Positions 1 to 6,341 are shown, numbered from the stretch's first letter. The stretch: 6,821 nucleotides of DNA from Oceanospirillaceae bacterium (GCA_023954795.1 JAGSHA010000175.1:1-6821), one strand, 5' to 3'. Numbers and translations are program-made. Notes: a model not told the origin generated them from the sequence alone.

Positions 1-378
1 AAGTGAGAAAAGCCAAGATATTGATCTAGCGTATCACTTCAAATTACCAGCTGCATGTTTAAATTCTATGTCATGTTACGTCGGACGGAGTTAAATAATC
101 GAATGAAAATTCATTAAATTAACTTCCTGCATTAACTTGTAGTAAAGCTGGATTCTTTATATTCGTGATGCAGGCGCAATAGTTAATGAGGTATGGATAT
201 TGATTAGTGTTCGGAGAAACAAAACTATATAAAGCGGAAATAACCGAGGGATTTATTTGTAAGCGCATAGCTGGCTAGTTAATTCATGCACAGATCGTAT
301 AAGGAGAGTTTCTGGGTAAGGAACGCGCGAATATGTGCACTCTAGAGTACGGGTTGAAGGCGTTGAGGGGTAAAGAAG
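1..378. other. AT-rich non-coding flank beyond the tRNA 3' end
   Basis: I see no supportable gene here. All three minus-strand frames are closed by stops within the first 46 bases. The plus-strand frame open from position 2 runs only 30 codons to a TAA at 92, which is unremarkable by chance. GC is about 37% by hand count (about 35% over the first 300 bases), clearly lower than the coding part of the window. Small symmetric elements exist: AATGAAAATTCATT at 102-115, a direct repeat ATTAACTT at 118-125 and 131-138, and the palindrome ACTCTAGAGT at 339-348. No GC-rich hairpin with a T-tract, integrase fragment or copy of the tRNA 3' end is evident. It may be ordinary intergenic DNA or the edge of a variable region. 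Confidence 0.6.
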
Positions 379-455
<77 letters not shown>

Positions 456-464
456 GAAATGCGA

Positions 465-496
465 CGCCAATGATACCCTGATAGATATCATTGGCG
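465..496 (-). terminator. Perfect 11-bp inverted repeat after rpoD (terminator or processing hairpin)
   Basis: Arms CGCCAATGATA (465-475) and TATCATTGGCG (486-496) are perfectly complementary around a 10-nt loop. The repeat lies between the rpoD stop and the tRNA 5' end. In the rpoD transcript it would form a stable stem-loop, but only a short T-run (TTT) follows, so as an intrinsic terminator it is weak. It may instead protect the rpoD mRNA 3' end, act as a processing site separating mRNA from tRNA, or leak. It also overlaps a candidate tRNA promoter. Confidence 0.45.
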
Positions 497-499
497 CAA
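470..499 (-). promoter_or_regulatory. Candidate sigma70 promoter for the tRNA
   Basis: On the minus strand TTGCGC (494-499, 3 of 6 to TTGACA) is followed 18 bp later by TATCAT (470-475, 5 of 6 to TATAAT). The next bases, TGGCGTCGC, form a GC-rich discriminator of the kind found at stringently controlled stable-RNA promoters. The predicted start would lie roughly ten bases before the mature tRNA. The -35 match is poor and the elements sit inside the inverted-repeat arms, so this is tentative. Confidence 0.3.
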
Positions 500-520
500 T
501 ACGCTGAATTAAAAGGAAAA

Positions 521-2335
521 TTATTCGTCGAGGAAACTACGAAGGTGCTCGGAACGGCTTGGGTGACGTAGCTTACGAAGCGCTTTGGCTTCGATCTGAC
601 GAATAAGCTCTCGTGTTACATCAAACTGTTTACCAACCTCTTCCAAGGTATGGTCAGTGTTCATGTCTATGCCAAAGCGCATACGCAGTACTTTTGATTC
701 GCGGGCAGTTAATCCGGAGAGCACATCCTTGGTTGCTTCGCGTAGCCCTTCTCCTGTCGCAGAGTCGACCGGCGAGTCAATGGTGACATCTTCAATGAAA
801 TCACCCAGACTGGAGTCTTCATCGTCACCAATAGGCGTTTCCATGGAGATCGGCTCTTTAGCGATCTTGAGTACCTTACGGATTTTATCCTCAGGCATAT
901 CCATGCGCTCCGCCAACTCTTCTGGCGTTGCTTCACGTCCCATCTCCTGGAGCATTTGGCGAGAGATACGGTTCAGTTTGTTGATCGTTTCGATCATATG
1001 AACCGGAATACGAATTGTGCGAGCCTGGTCGGCAATGGAGCGGGTAATAGCCTGACGAATCCACCATGTTGCATAGGTGGAGAACTTGTAACCACGGCGA
1101 TATTCGAACTTATCAACGGCTTTCATCAGGCCGATGTTGCCTTCCTGGATCAGATCCAGGAATTGCAGTCCGCGGTTAGTGTATTTTTTCGCAATAGAGA
1201 TAACCAGACGTAAGTTCGCCTCAACCATCTCTTTCTTGGCCCGGCGGGCACGCGCTTCACCGATCGACATGCGACGGTTTACTTCTTTGATTTCGGATAG
1301 AGTCAGGCCGGTAGCATGTTCCATCTGAATCAGTTTCTTCTGAGCGCGTTTCAACTCGATCAGGTTGCGTTTAATTGCTTTGGAATAATCCGCACCTTCG
1401 GCGATCAAGGAATCAAACCAATTGGTGTTGATTTCGTTGCCAGGGAAAGAGGTGATGAAATCACGACGTGACATGCGACAACGCTGTGTGCAGATACGCA
1501 TTATGGTGCGTTCCTGTACACGGATGCTGGTGATTGAAGAGCGAACGCGCTCAACCAGAGTATCGTAGAAGCGAGGTGATAGCTTGATTGGTGCGAAGGC
1601 AATGCCTACTTCAACCATTGCATCAGATGCTTCTTTGGAGTTGTGTCCTGAGGCTTCAACGGCATCCAGATACTTATTCATGTTATCGCGAATAAGACCA
1701 AAGCGCTTGGCGGCTTCCTCAGGATCGGGACCTCGATCCTTTTCTTCTTCGTCATCATCATCGCTATCAGCTGCAGCGGCTTGAGCTGCACCTGGCACTG
1801 GAATAGCTACGCCATCGTCAGCATCAATGTATCCGCTGAAGATATCACTCAGACGGCCGCCATCTTCCTGCAACGTCGAATCGTAAGCATCCAATACGAT
1901 ATTGATTGAACCTGGGAAGGAGGCAAGAGAGGTCATAACCTCACGGATGCCTTCTTCAATGCGTTTGGCGATATTGATTTCGCCTTCGCGGGTAAGCAGT
2001 TCCACGGTACCCATTTCACGCATGTACATGCGCACTGGGTCAGTGGTACGGCCCGCATCAGACTCTACCGCCGCGAGAGCCGCTACGGCTTCTTCGTCGG
2101 CTTCTTCCGCAGAATCACCTTCCGTCATCAGGAGCGTTTCTGCGTCCGGAGCTTCTTCTGACACGGATATGCCCATGTCATTGATCATGCGGATGATATC
2201 TTCAACCTGATCCGGATCGGCTATATCTTCCGGAAGATGGTCGTTGACTTCAGCGTAGGTAAGGTAACCTTGTTCTTTACCACGGGCGATCAATTCCTTG
2301 AGGCGCGACTGCTGCTGCTGAGAAGTATCGGACAT
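521..2335 (-). CDS. rpoD: RNA polymerase primary sigma factor RpoD (sigma70)
   Basis: Housekeeping sigma factor that directs RNA polymerase to -10/-35 promoters. It has 604 residues against 613 in E. coli, nearly colinear. Region 1.1 is residues 1-80; region 1.2 begins near TTDPVRMYMREMGTVELLTR (97-116). The non-conserved region carries an acidic run SDDDDEEEKD (191-200). Regions 2.1-2.4 span about 360-450, with the melting segment KFSTYATWWIRQAITRSIAD intact (417-436). Region 3 follows, including the finger around PIGDDEDSSLGDF (501-513), and region 4 occupies about 540-600. The ATG at 2335 fits the family N-terminus. A partial Shine-Dalgarno AGGG lies 4 nt before it. It is the last protein gene of the operon and has its own promoter in the 141-nt gap after dnaG. 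Oddity: in the -35 recognition helix the usual VTRERIRQI reads VTRELIRQI, so residue 577 is Leu (codon CTT) where E. coli has R586. The reading frame is otherwise intact. Confidence 0.99.
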   Translation of the reverse strand: MSDTSQQQQSRLKELIARGKEQGYLTYAEVNDHLPEDIADPDQVEDIIRMINDMGISVSEEAPDAETLLMTEGDSAEEADEEAVAALAAVESDAGRTTDPVRMYMREMGTVELLTREGEINIAKRIEEGIREVMTSLASFPGSINIVLDAYDSTLQEDGGRLSDIFSGYIDADDGVAIPVPGAAQAAAADSDDDDEEEKDRGPDPEEAAKRFGLIRDNMNKYLDAVEASGHNSKEASDAMVEVGIAFAPIKLSPRFYDTLVERVRSSITSIRVQERTIMRICTQRCRMSRRDFITSFPGNEINTNWFDSLIAEGADYSKAIKRNLIELKRAQKKLIQMEHATGLTLSEIKEVNRRMSIGEARARRAKKEMVEANLRLVISIAKKYTNRGLQFLDLIQEGNIGLMKAVDKFEYRRGYKFSTYATWWIRQAITRSIADQARTIRIPVHMIETINKLNRISRQMLQEMGREATPEELAERMDMPEDKIRKVLKIAKEPISMETPIGDDEDSSLGDFIEDVTIDSPVDSATGEGLREATKDVLSGLTARESKVLRMRFGIDMNTDHTLEEVGKQFDVTRELIRQIEAKALRKLRHPSRSEHLRSFLDE

Positions 2336-2381
2336 GTGACCCTGACTAGATGACAGTGAATGATGAAAAAATTAGCAGGCA

Positions 2382-2410
2382 ATTATAGCCATGAATGGGC
2401 GTTTTTTCTA
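2382..2410 (-). promoter_or_regulatory. Promoter for rpoD in the dnaG-rpoD gap
   Basis: The minus strand has a perfect TATAAT (2382-2387) preceded at exactly 17 bp by TAGAAA (2405-2410, 4 of 6 to TTGACA). A-rich and T-rich tracts lie upstream of the -35. The predicted start near 2375 gives a leader of about 40 nt before the rpoD ATG. The whole gap (2336-2476) holds no GC-rich hairpin that would terminate dnaG transcripts, so rpoD is likely expressed both by readthrough and from here. This would allow rpoD output to exceed that of dnaG. Confidence 0.65.
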
Positions 2411-2476
2411 CAAAAAGAAGGCGCTAATAATTGATGCTGATGATTAAAAAATAGACCAGATTTGAAACGCTTGCGA

Positions 2477-4381
2477 TTATTTCGCTGGATTTGGTGCTTG
2501 ATTAAGGTGTTGTTTAAGCAGGAGCTGGTTCAACTCGTTCTTTTCTTCTTCACTACGACTGATTTTTTTTGAGAGTTCGTTCAGGCGTAAATCATCGATG
2601 CGGCTTTCCAGCTTTGGCAGGGCATCGCGTAAAATTTGTTCAGCTTTTTGGATGTCGTTTACGGGATCAGTGTACGTAATGCCGTTCAGTGTCATGAGAT
2701 AGCCGCTGAGTACAGGGTCTTCCTGCCAGTCGACATACAGTGTGCCCAGCGTTGCGCGTGGATGGCTTTTTAAGTAATCAATCAGCGCGCAAAGGAGCGG
2801 GATATTTTGTTCCGGAAGTTGATCCAGCTTGACGGGAAGTTCGCATAGGCGTGCCAGCGTCGGAAAGTGGAGGAGTAAAGAGATAATGCGTTCGCTGAGT
2901 TGAACGGTTCCTCTTCCCGAGCGCGGAGCATCTGATCGACGAGGTTTGCTGCTCTGTTGGCTGGGTTGTGGATATGTTGGCAGTAGTTCGGGATCGCCGT
3001 AGTCACCCTCATCGTAATAGTCAGGTACAAAAGAATCTGGCTCTTGCTGAGAAGGTGGTGCTGCTTGTGTTGCGCTATGCAGGTTCACAACGCTTTCAAG
3101 TTGATCTTGTGACAAGCCCGTCAGTTCGCTCACGCGATCCAGCATCATCTGTTTTAGAATGCCGGGTTTCATGGTCTGAATCATGGGCAGGGCGGCGCTA
3201 CTGAAACGGGCGCGGCCATCCATGCTGTTCAGATCCATCTCTTCTGAATGGCTTTTAAAGAAGAATTCGGCCAAAGGCAGGCCTTCATCAAGGCGTTTGC
3301 TGAACTGCTCTGTGCCTTCTTGTCTCACTAAACTGTCAGGGTCTTCACCGTCCGGCAAAAATAGGAATCGAGCTTCCTGACCATCTTTAATAACGGGTAG
3401 GGTCGTGCTGAGTGCGCGTTTTGCGGCAGTACGGCCGGCTTGATCTCCGTCGAAGCAAAAAATAACTTCGGGTACCATCTTAAAAACACGTTCCAGATGC
3501 TGTGCTGAAGTTGCAGTGCCTAGTGTAGCAACCGCGTAGTGGATGCCATATTGAGCGAGTCCTACGACATCCATATACCCTTCTACTATTAGAAGGCGTT
3601 CCAGCTTTTGGTTGTGTTTGCGTGCTTCGTAAAGTCCGTAAAGCTCGCGGCCTTTGTGAAACGTCTCCGTCTCGGGCGAATTCAGGTACTTAGGTTTATC
3701 GTCGCCCAGTACACGTCCGCCAAAGGCGATAACCCGTCCGCGCTGATCGCGAATGGGGAACATAATGCGGTTGCGGAAACGATCGTAATCGCTGTTGCGC
3801 TCTTCGTTGTGGATAAGTAGTCCGGCCTGCTCAAGCAATTGCCGGTTTTTTTCGTCGTTACCTACTTTTTCCAGGAAGTTGTCCCAGCCCGGAGGGGCGA
3901 AGCCTATATCAAATGCTTTGGCAGCCTGGCCTGATAAACCGCGAGATTTTAGGTACTTTACTGCTTGCTCGCGAGCAGGGTGGGAGCGCAATTGCTGGGT
4001 ATAAAACTGCGATGCTTGTTCCAGAAGGTCGTATAAAGACTTGAGCTGCTGCTGTTGCTGACGGTTATGCTGGGATTCCTCGCGTGGAACCTCCATACCC
4101 GCCATCTTGGCTAACTCTTCAACCGCTTGAGGGAAGTCCAGATGGTCGTATTCCATCATGAAGCCGAGGGCATTGCCACCTGCGCCACAACCAAAGCAGT
4201 AATAGAACTGTTTCTCTTGATTGGCTGTAAATGATGGCGTCTTCTCTTTATGGAATGGGCAGAGGCCAGAGAAGTTTTTACCGGTGCGCTTTAGCTTTTG
4301 GACACGCCCATCCAACACATCGATAATATTTACGCGTGCAAGAAGGTCGTCAATAAAGTGCTGTGGGATGCGTCCGGCCAT
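2477..4381 (-). CDS. dnaG: DNA primase DnaG
   Basis: Synthesises RNA primers for leading-strand starts and Okazaki fragments at the replication fork, recruited by the DnaB helicase. It has 634 residues; E. coli has 581. The N-terminal zinc-binding domain shows C41-x2-H44 (CPFH) and C62-x2-C65 (CFGC). The RNA polymerase core includes the basic segment around RFRNRIMFPIRDQRGRVIAFGGR (201-223), the Toprim acidic residues in VEGYMD (E267, D271) and DGDQAG (D311, D313), and GEDPD (345-349). A Pro/Gln/Ser-rich linker (about 434-492) leads to the C-terminal helicase-interaction domain (about 493-634). Much of the extra length relative to E. coli falls in the linker. A run of Gln (108-112) lies between the zinc domain and core. 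The start is fixed by the family N-terminus MAGRIP. It begins 33 nt after yqeY with no evident Shine-Dalgarno sequence, consistent with the low primase output known for this operon. Confidence 0.99.
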   Translation of the reverse strand: MAGRIPQHFIDDLLARVNIIDVLDGRVQKLKRTGKNFSGLCPFHKEKTPSFTANQEKQFYYCFGCGAGGNALGFMMEYDHLDFPQAVEELAKMAGMEVPREESQHNRQQQQQLKSLYDLLEQASQFYTQQLRSHPAREQAVKYLKSRGLSGQAAKAFDIGFAPPGWDNFLEKVGNDEKNRQLLEQAGLLIHNEERNSDYDRFRNRIMFPIRDQRGRVIAFGGRVLGDDKPKYLNSPETETFHKGRELYGLYEARKHNQKLERLLIVEGYMDVVGLAQYGIHYAVATLGTATSAQHLERVFKMVPEVIFCFDGDQAGRTAAKRALSTTLPVIKDGQEARFLFLPDGEDPDSLVRQEGTEQFSKRLDEGLPLAEFFFKSHSEEMDLNSMDGRARFSSAALPMIQTMKPGILKQMMLDRVSELTGLSQDQLESVVNLHSATQAAPPSQQEPDSFVPDYYDEGDYGDPELLPTYPQPSQQSSKPRRSDAPRSGRGTVQLSERIISLLLHFPTLARLCELPVKLDQLPEQNIPLLCALIDYLKSHPRATLGTLYVDWQEDPVLSGYLMTLNGITYTDPVNDIQKAEQILRDALPKLESRIDDLRLNELSKKISRSEEEKNELNQLLLKQHLNQAPNPAK

Positions 4382-4417
4382 GTGAGAGCTGCAGCTTATG
4401 AGTACGGCGGCAGCTTA
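4382..4417 (-). promoter_or_regulatory. dnaG leader: no Shine-Dalgarno, foldable repeats
   Basis: The 33 nt between yqeY and dnaG lack any AGGA/GGAG-type sequence within 15 nt of the dnaG ATG; the bases just before it read CAGCTCTCAC. Complementary hexamers at 4410-4415 and 4387-4392 (AGCTGC with GCAGCT in the mRNA) could form a stem with a 17-nt loop ending 5 nt from the start codon. The octamer GCAGCTTA is also directly repeated at 4391-4398 and 4410-4417 on the plus strand. Either translational coupling to yqeY or deliberately weak initiation would fit. Confidence 0.4.
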
Positions 4418-4864
4418 GCTGGTCAAACGTTGTTTTACGAGTTTAGACGTTTCGCCAACGTCGGCGCGGCCTTGAATCTGGGGCTTAACGATCCCCATAA
4501 CCTTGCCCATATCTTGCATGGACAGGGCGCCGCTGGCGGTAATTGCCTGGTCGATCAGATCACTGATCTCTTCTACTGTTAGCGGTTGCGGCAGGAAAGT
4601 TTTAATCACCTCCAACTCCCGTCGCTCCACGTCCGCCAGATCCGGGCGGTCCGCTGCTTCATATTGCGAGATCGAGTCGCGGCGCTGTTTAGACATCTTG
4701 TCTAGCGTCGCTAAAACTCGGGCATCATCCAGCTCAACGCGTTCGTCAACTTCGATGCGTTTTAGTTCGGCGAGCATCATACGAATCGTACCCAGGCGTT
4801 CCTTATCTTTGGCACGCATGGCAGCTTTCATCTCAGTGGTGATCTGCTGCTTGAGTTCGGACAT
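4415..4864 (-). CDS. yqeY: YqeY / GatB-YqeY domain protein
   Basis: A cytosolic 149-residue protein of the YqeY family, related to the C-terminal tail domain of GatB, the tRNA-binding subunit of Glu-tRNA(Gln)/Asp-tRNA(Asn) amidotransferase. Its biochemical role is not established; tRNA binding or an amidotransferase-related function is inferred from the family. Typical features are visible: an N-terminal helical segment with KAAMRAKDKERLGTIRMMLAELK (13-35), the central FLPQPLTVEEI (90-100), and the C-terminal MGKVMGIVKPQIQGRADVG (119-137) followed by SKLVKQRL (140-147). Length is normal for the family. It lies 45 nt after rpsU and 33 nt before dnaG with no terminator in either gap, so it is co-transcribed. 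Enterobacteria lack a gene at this place in the operon, whereas Pseudomonas-like and marine gammaproteobacteria often have one. The symbol follows the Bacillus name. Confidence 0.93.
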   Translation of the reverse strand: MSELKQQITTEMKAAMRAKDKERLGTIRMMLAELKRIEVDERVELDDARVLATLDKMSKQRRDSISQYEAADRPDLADVERRELEVIKTFLPQPLTVEEISDLIDQAITASGALSMQDMGKVMGIVKPQIQGRADVGETSKLVKQRLTS

Positions 4865-4909
4865 CGTAGGCTCTACCTGTTTTAAGCTGGTGAGGATCTT
4901 TCTCGTGGA

Positions 4910-5125
4910 TTAGTACAGACGTACGCGACGAGCGTTTTCGCGAGAAACTTTCTTCGCGTGACGTTTAACCGCTGCAGCTGCTTTACGCTTACGAACAGAA
5001 GTTGGCTTCTCGTAGAATTCGCGACGGCGAACTTCAGCCAGAACACCTGCTTTTTCGCAAGAACGTTTGAAGCGACGCAGAGCTACGTCAAATGGCTCGT
5101 TATCTTTAACTTTTACCGCTGGCAT
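4910..5125 (-). CDS. rpsU: 30S ribosomal protein S21
   Basis: Small basic protein of the 30S subunit located near the anti-Shine-Dalgarno region at the 3' end of 16S rRNA, and needed for efficient initiation on natural mRNAs. It is 71 residues, the same as E. coli, and nearly identical over residues 9-42 (the EPFDVALRRFKRSCEKAGVL core, then AEVRRREFYEKP). The C-terminal half is a Lys/Arg-rich helix ending RRVRLY. The ATG at 5125 gives the conserved start MPAVKVKDNEPF. AAGG lies 11 nt upstream as a modest Shine-Dalgarno sequence. It is the first gene of the operon, transcribed from the promoter at 5208-5236 with a leader of about 75 nt. The 45 nt to yqeY contain no T-rich hairpin, unlike the attenuator reported after rpsU in E. 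coli. Confidence 0.99.
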   Translation of the reverse strand: MPAVKVKDNEPFDVALRRFKRSCEKAGVLAEVRRREFYEKPTSVRKRKAAAAVKRHAKKVSRENARRVRLY

Positions 5126-5156
5126 GTGTATACAAACCTTAATTTATTGAGTTAAT

Positions 5157-5196
5157 CCACAGTCTCATCACAGATAGCAAAAAGTCGCACCTGTGG
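5157..5196 (-). promoter_or_regulatory. Inverted repeat in the rpsU 5' leader
   Basis: In the leader RNA, CCACAG (5191-5196) can pair with CUGUGG (5157-5162). The same 5' arm can alternatively pair over five bases with the nearer CUGUG (5169-5173). The two pairings are mutually exclusive. This lies between the predicted transcription start (near 5201) and the rpsU ribosome binding site. The stems are short with long loops, so a regulatory role is only a possibility. Confidence 0.25.
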
Positions 5197-5207
5197 CGAG
5201 GGGCAAA

Positions 5208-5236
5208 ATTCTAATGCTGCTTACCATCGATGTAAA
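5208..5236 (-). promoter_or_regulatory. Main promoter of the rpsU-yqeY-dnaG-rpoD operon
   Basis: On the minus strand TTTACA (5231-5236, 5 of 6 to TTGACA) is separated by exactly 17 bp from TAGAAT (5208-5213, 5 of 6 to TATAAT). The sequence after the -10 turns GC-rich (GCCCCTCGCC), which could support growth-rate or stringent control. The predicted start is near 5201. It is the best sigma70-like match in the rpsU-tsaD intergenic region in this direction. No LexA box (CTGT-N8-ACAG), as reported for the E. coli operon, was found in the region. Confidence 0.75.
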
Positions 5237-5246
5237 GAGCAATACC

Positions 5247-5275
5247 GTGATATTTACAACAGATTGCTGGATAAT
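5247..5275 (+). promoter_or_regulatory. Candidate tsaD promoter
   Basis: GTGATA (5247-5252, 4 of 6 to TTGACA), a 17-bp spacer and GATAAT (5270-5275, 5 of 6 to TATAAT), with TG three bases before the -10 core partly resembling an extended -10. The predicted start near 5282 leaves a leader of about 28 nt before the tsaD ATG at 5310. If right, it excludes translation from the in-frame GTG at 5193. Confidence 0.4.
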
Positions 5276-5309
5276 ATCGCTTCCAATCATCAATTACAGT
5301 TTAGACAAG

Positions 5310-6338
5310 ATGCGTGTATTAGGAATCGAGACCTCCTGCGACGAAACTGGTGTCGCTATCTATGACAGTGAACAGGGTTTGCTGGGCGATACGTTATACA
5401 GTCAGGTGAAGATGCACGCTGAGTATGGCGGTGTTGTGCCAGAGCTGGCCTCCCGTGACCATGTGCGTAAATTAATTCCCCTGATTCGGGAAACGTTCCA
5501 ACAAGCGGGATTGGCACACGGAGACGTCGATGCCATCGCCTACACCGCGGGTCCCGGTTTGATCGGTGCGCTGATGGTCGGCGCTTCAACAGGACGCGCA
5601 TTGGCGCTGGCGTGGGATAAACCTGCGATTGCTGTGCATCATATGGAAGGCCACCTTTTGGCCCCTATGTTGGAAGATGCTCCGCCAGCGTTTCCTTTTG
5701 TTGCATTGCTGGTGTCGGGTGGTCATACCCAGCTAGTGCGGGTAGATGGGATTGGGCGTTATGAACTGCTGGGCGAATCGCTCGACGATGCTGCGGGAGA
5801 AGCGTTTGATAAAGCGGCAAAAATGCTAGGACTGGATTATCCCGGAGGGCCAGAGATAGCACGTTTGGCTGAACTGGGGGATGTGACACGCTTTAAGTTC
5901 CCACGACCAATGACGGACCGTCCCGGTCTGGATATGAGCTTTTCTGGTTTGAAAACGTTTACGCTGAACACCGCCAATGATCATCGTGACGAGCAAGGCC
6001 AGATCGATGACAAAACAATCGCAGACATTGCGTGTGCATTTGAGCAGGCAGTTGTGGATACGTTAGCTATTAAGTGCCGCCGCGCTCTGCAGCAGACAGG
6101 CATGAAGCAGCTGGTGATTGCGGGTGGGGTCAGTGCCAATCAGCGGCTGCGTGATCGTCTCGAAGAGATGGTGAATAAAGAGCGTGCAGGCCTGTATTAT
6201 GCACGACCTCGTTTCTGTACGGATAACGGTGCAATGATCGCGTTTGCGGGTTGTCAGAGATTACTGGCAGGGCAAACGAGTGATCTGACTATTCTGGCGC
6301 AACCGCGTTGGCCGATGGATACGCTGGAATCAATCTGA
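5310..6338 (+). CDS. tsaD: tRNA N6-adenosine threonylcarbamoyltransferase TsaD
   Basis: Transfers threonylcarbamoyl from threonylcarbamoyl-AMP to A37 of ANN-decoding tRNAs, making t6A with TsaB and TsaE after TsaC. It was formerly Gcp/YgjD. From the ATG at 5310 it has 342 residues (E. coli 337). This start gives the family N-terminus MRVLGIETSCDETGVAIYD. The frame stays open back to a GTG at 5193, but the extra 39 residues match nothing in the family, and the candidate promoter lies inside that stretch. ASKHA-fold motifs are intact: metal-binding H111 and H115 in HHMEGH, SGGHT (136-140), DDAAGEAFDK (159-168), DYPGGP (176-181), FSGLKTF (211-217), AGGVSAN (271-277) and the metal ligand D305 in CTDNGAMIA. 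The Shine-Dalgarno sequence is weak. It is divergent from rpsU across 184 bp and convergent with plsY. t6A37 is expected on the Ile2 tRNA at 379-455. Confidence 0.98.
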   Translation: MRVLGIETSCDETGVAIYDSEQGLLGDTLYSQVKMHAEYGGVVPELASRDHVRKLIPLIRETFQQAGLAHGDVDAIAYTAGPGLIGALMVGASTGRALALAWDKPAIAVHHMEGHLLAPMLEDAPPAFPFVALLVSGGHTQLVRVDGIGRYELLGESLDDAAGEAFDKAAKMLGLDYPGGPEIARLAELGDVTRFKFPRPMTDRPGLDMSFSGLKTFTLNTANDHRDEQGQIDDKTIADIACAFEQAVVDTLAIKCRRALQQTGMKQLVIAGGVSANQRLRDRLEEMVNKERAGLYYARPRFCTDNGAMIAFAGCQRLLAGQTSDLTILAQPRWPMDTLESI

Positions 6339-6341
6339 GAG

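Noticed and set aside
339..348. Palindrome ACTCTAGAGT as a tRNA terminator
   Set aside because: It is a short loopless palindrome without a T-tract on the tRNA strand.
2401..2420. A/T-only hairpin in the dnaG-rpoD gap as a dnaG terminator
   Set aside because: The stem is about five A-T pairs with no GC content; the tracts are better read as upstream promoter context.
2388..2425. Heat-shock (sigma32) promoter before rpoD, suggested by GCCCATT
   Set aside because: A CCCAT-like element is present but no CTTGAAA-type -35 lies at the right distance; the sigma70 reading with TATAAT is stronger.
2782..3030. 82-codon minus-strand ORF in another frame of dnaG
   Set aside because: Shadow of the conserved DnaG frame, with no recognisable family and no separate ribosome binding site. 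Other alternative-frame ORFs inside rpoD, yqeY, tsaD and plsY were left out for the same reason.
4910..4935. Attenuator-type terminator after rpsU
   Set aside because: Only a 4-bp GTAC/GTAC pairing is present, with no T-run, so nothing supports termination.
5153..5161. DnaA box-like 9-mer TAATCCACA upstream of rpsU
   Set aside because: A single copy with a mismatch to TTATNCACA; chance occurrence is likely and there is no cluster.
5193..5309. Upstream GTG start extending TsaD by 39 residues
   Set aside because: The extension has no family counterpart, the canonical MRVLGIETSCDE begins at 5310, and the candidate promoter lies inside the extension.
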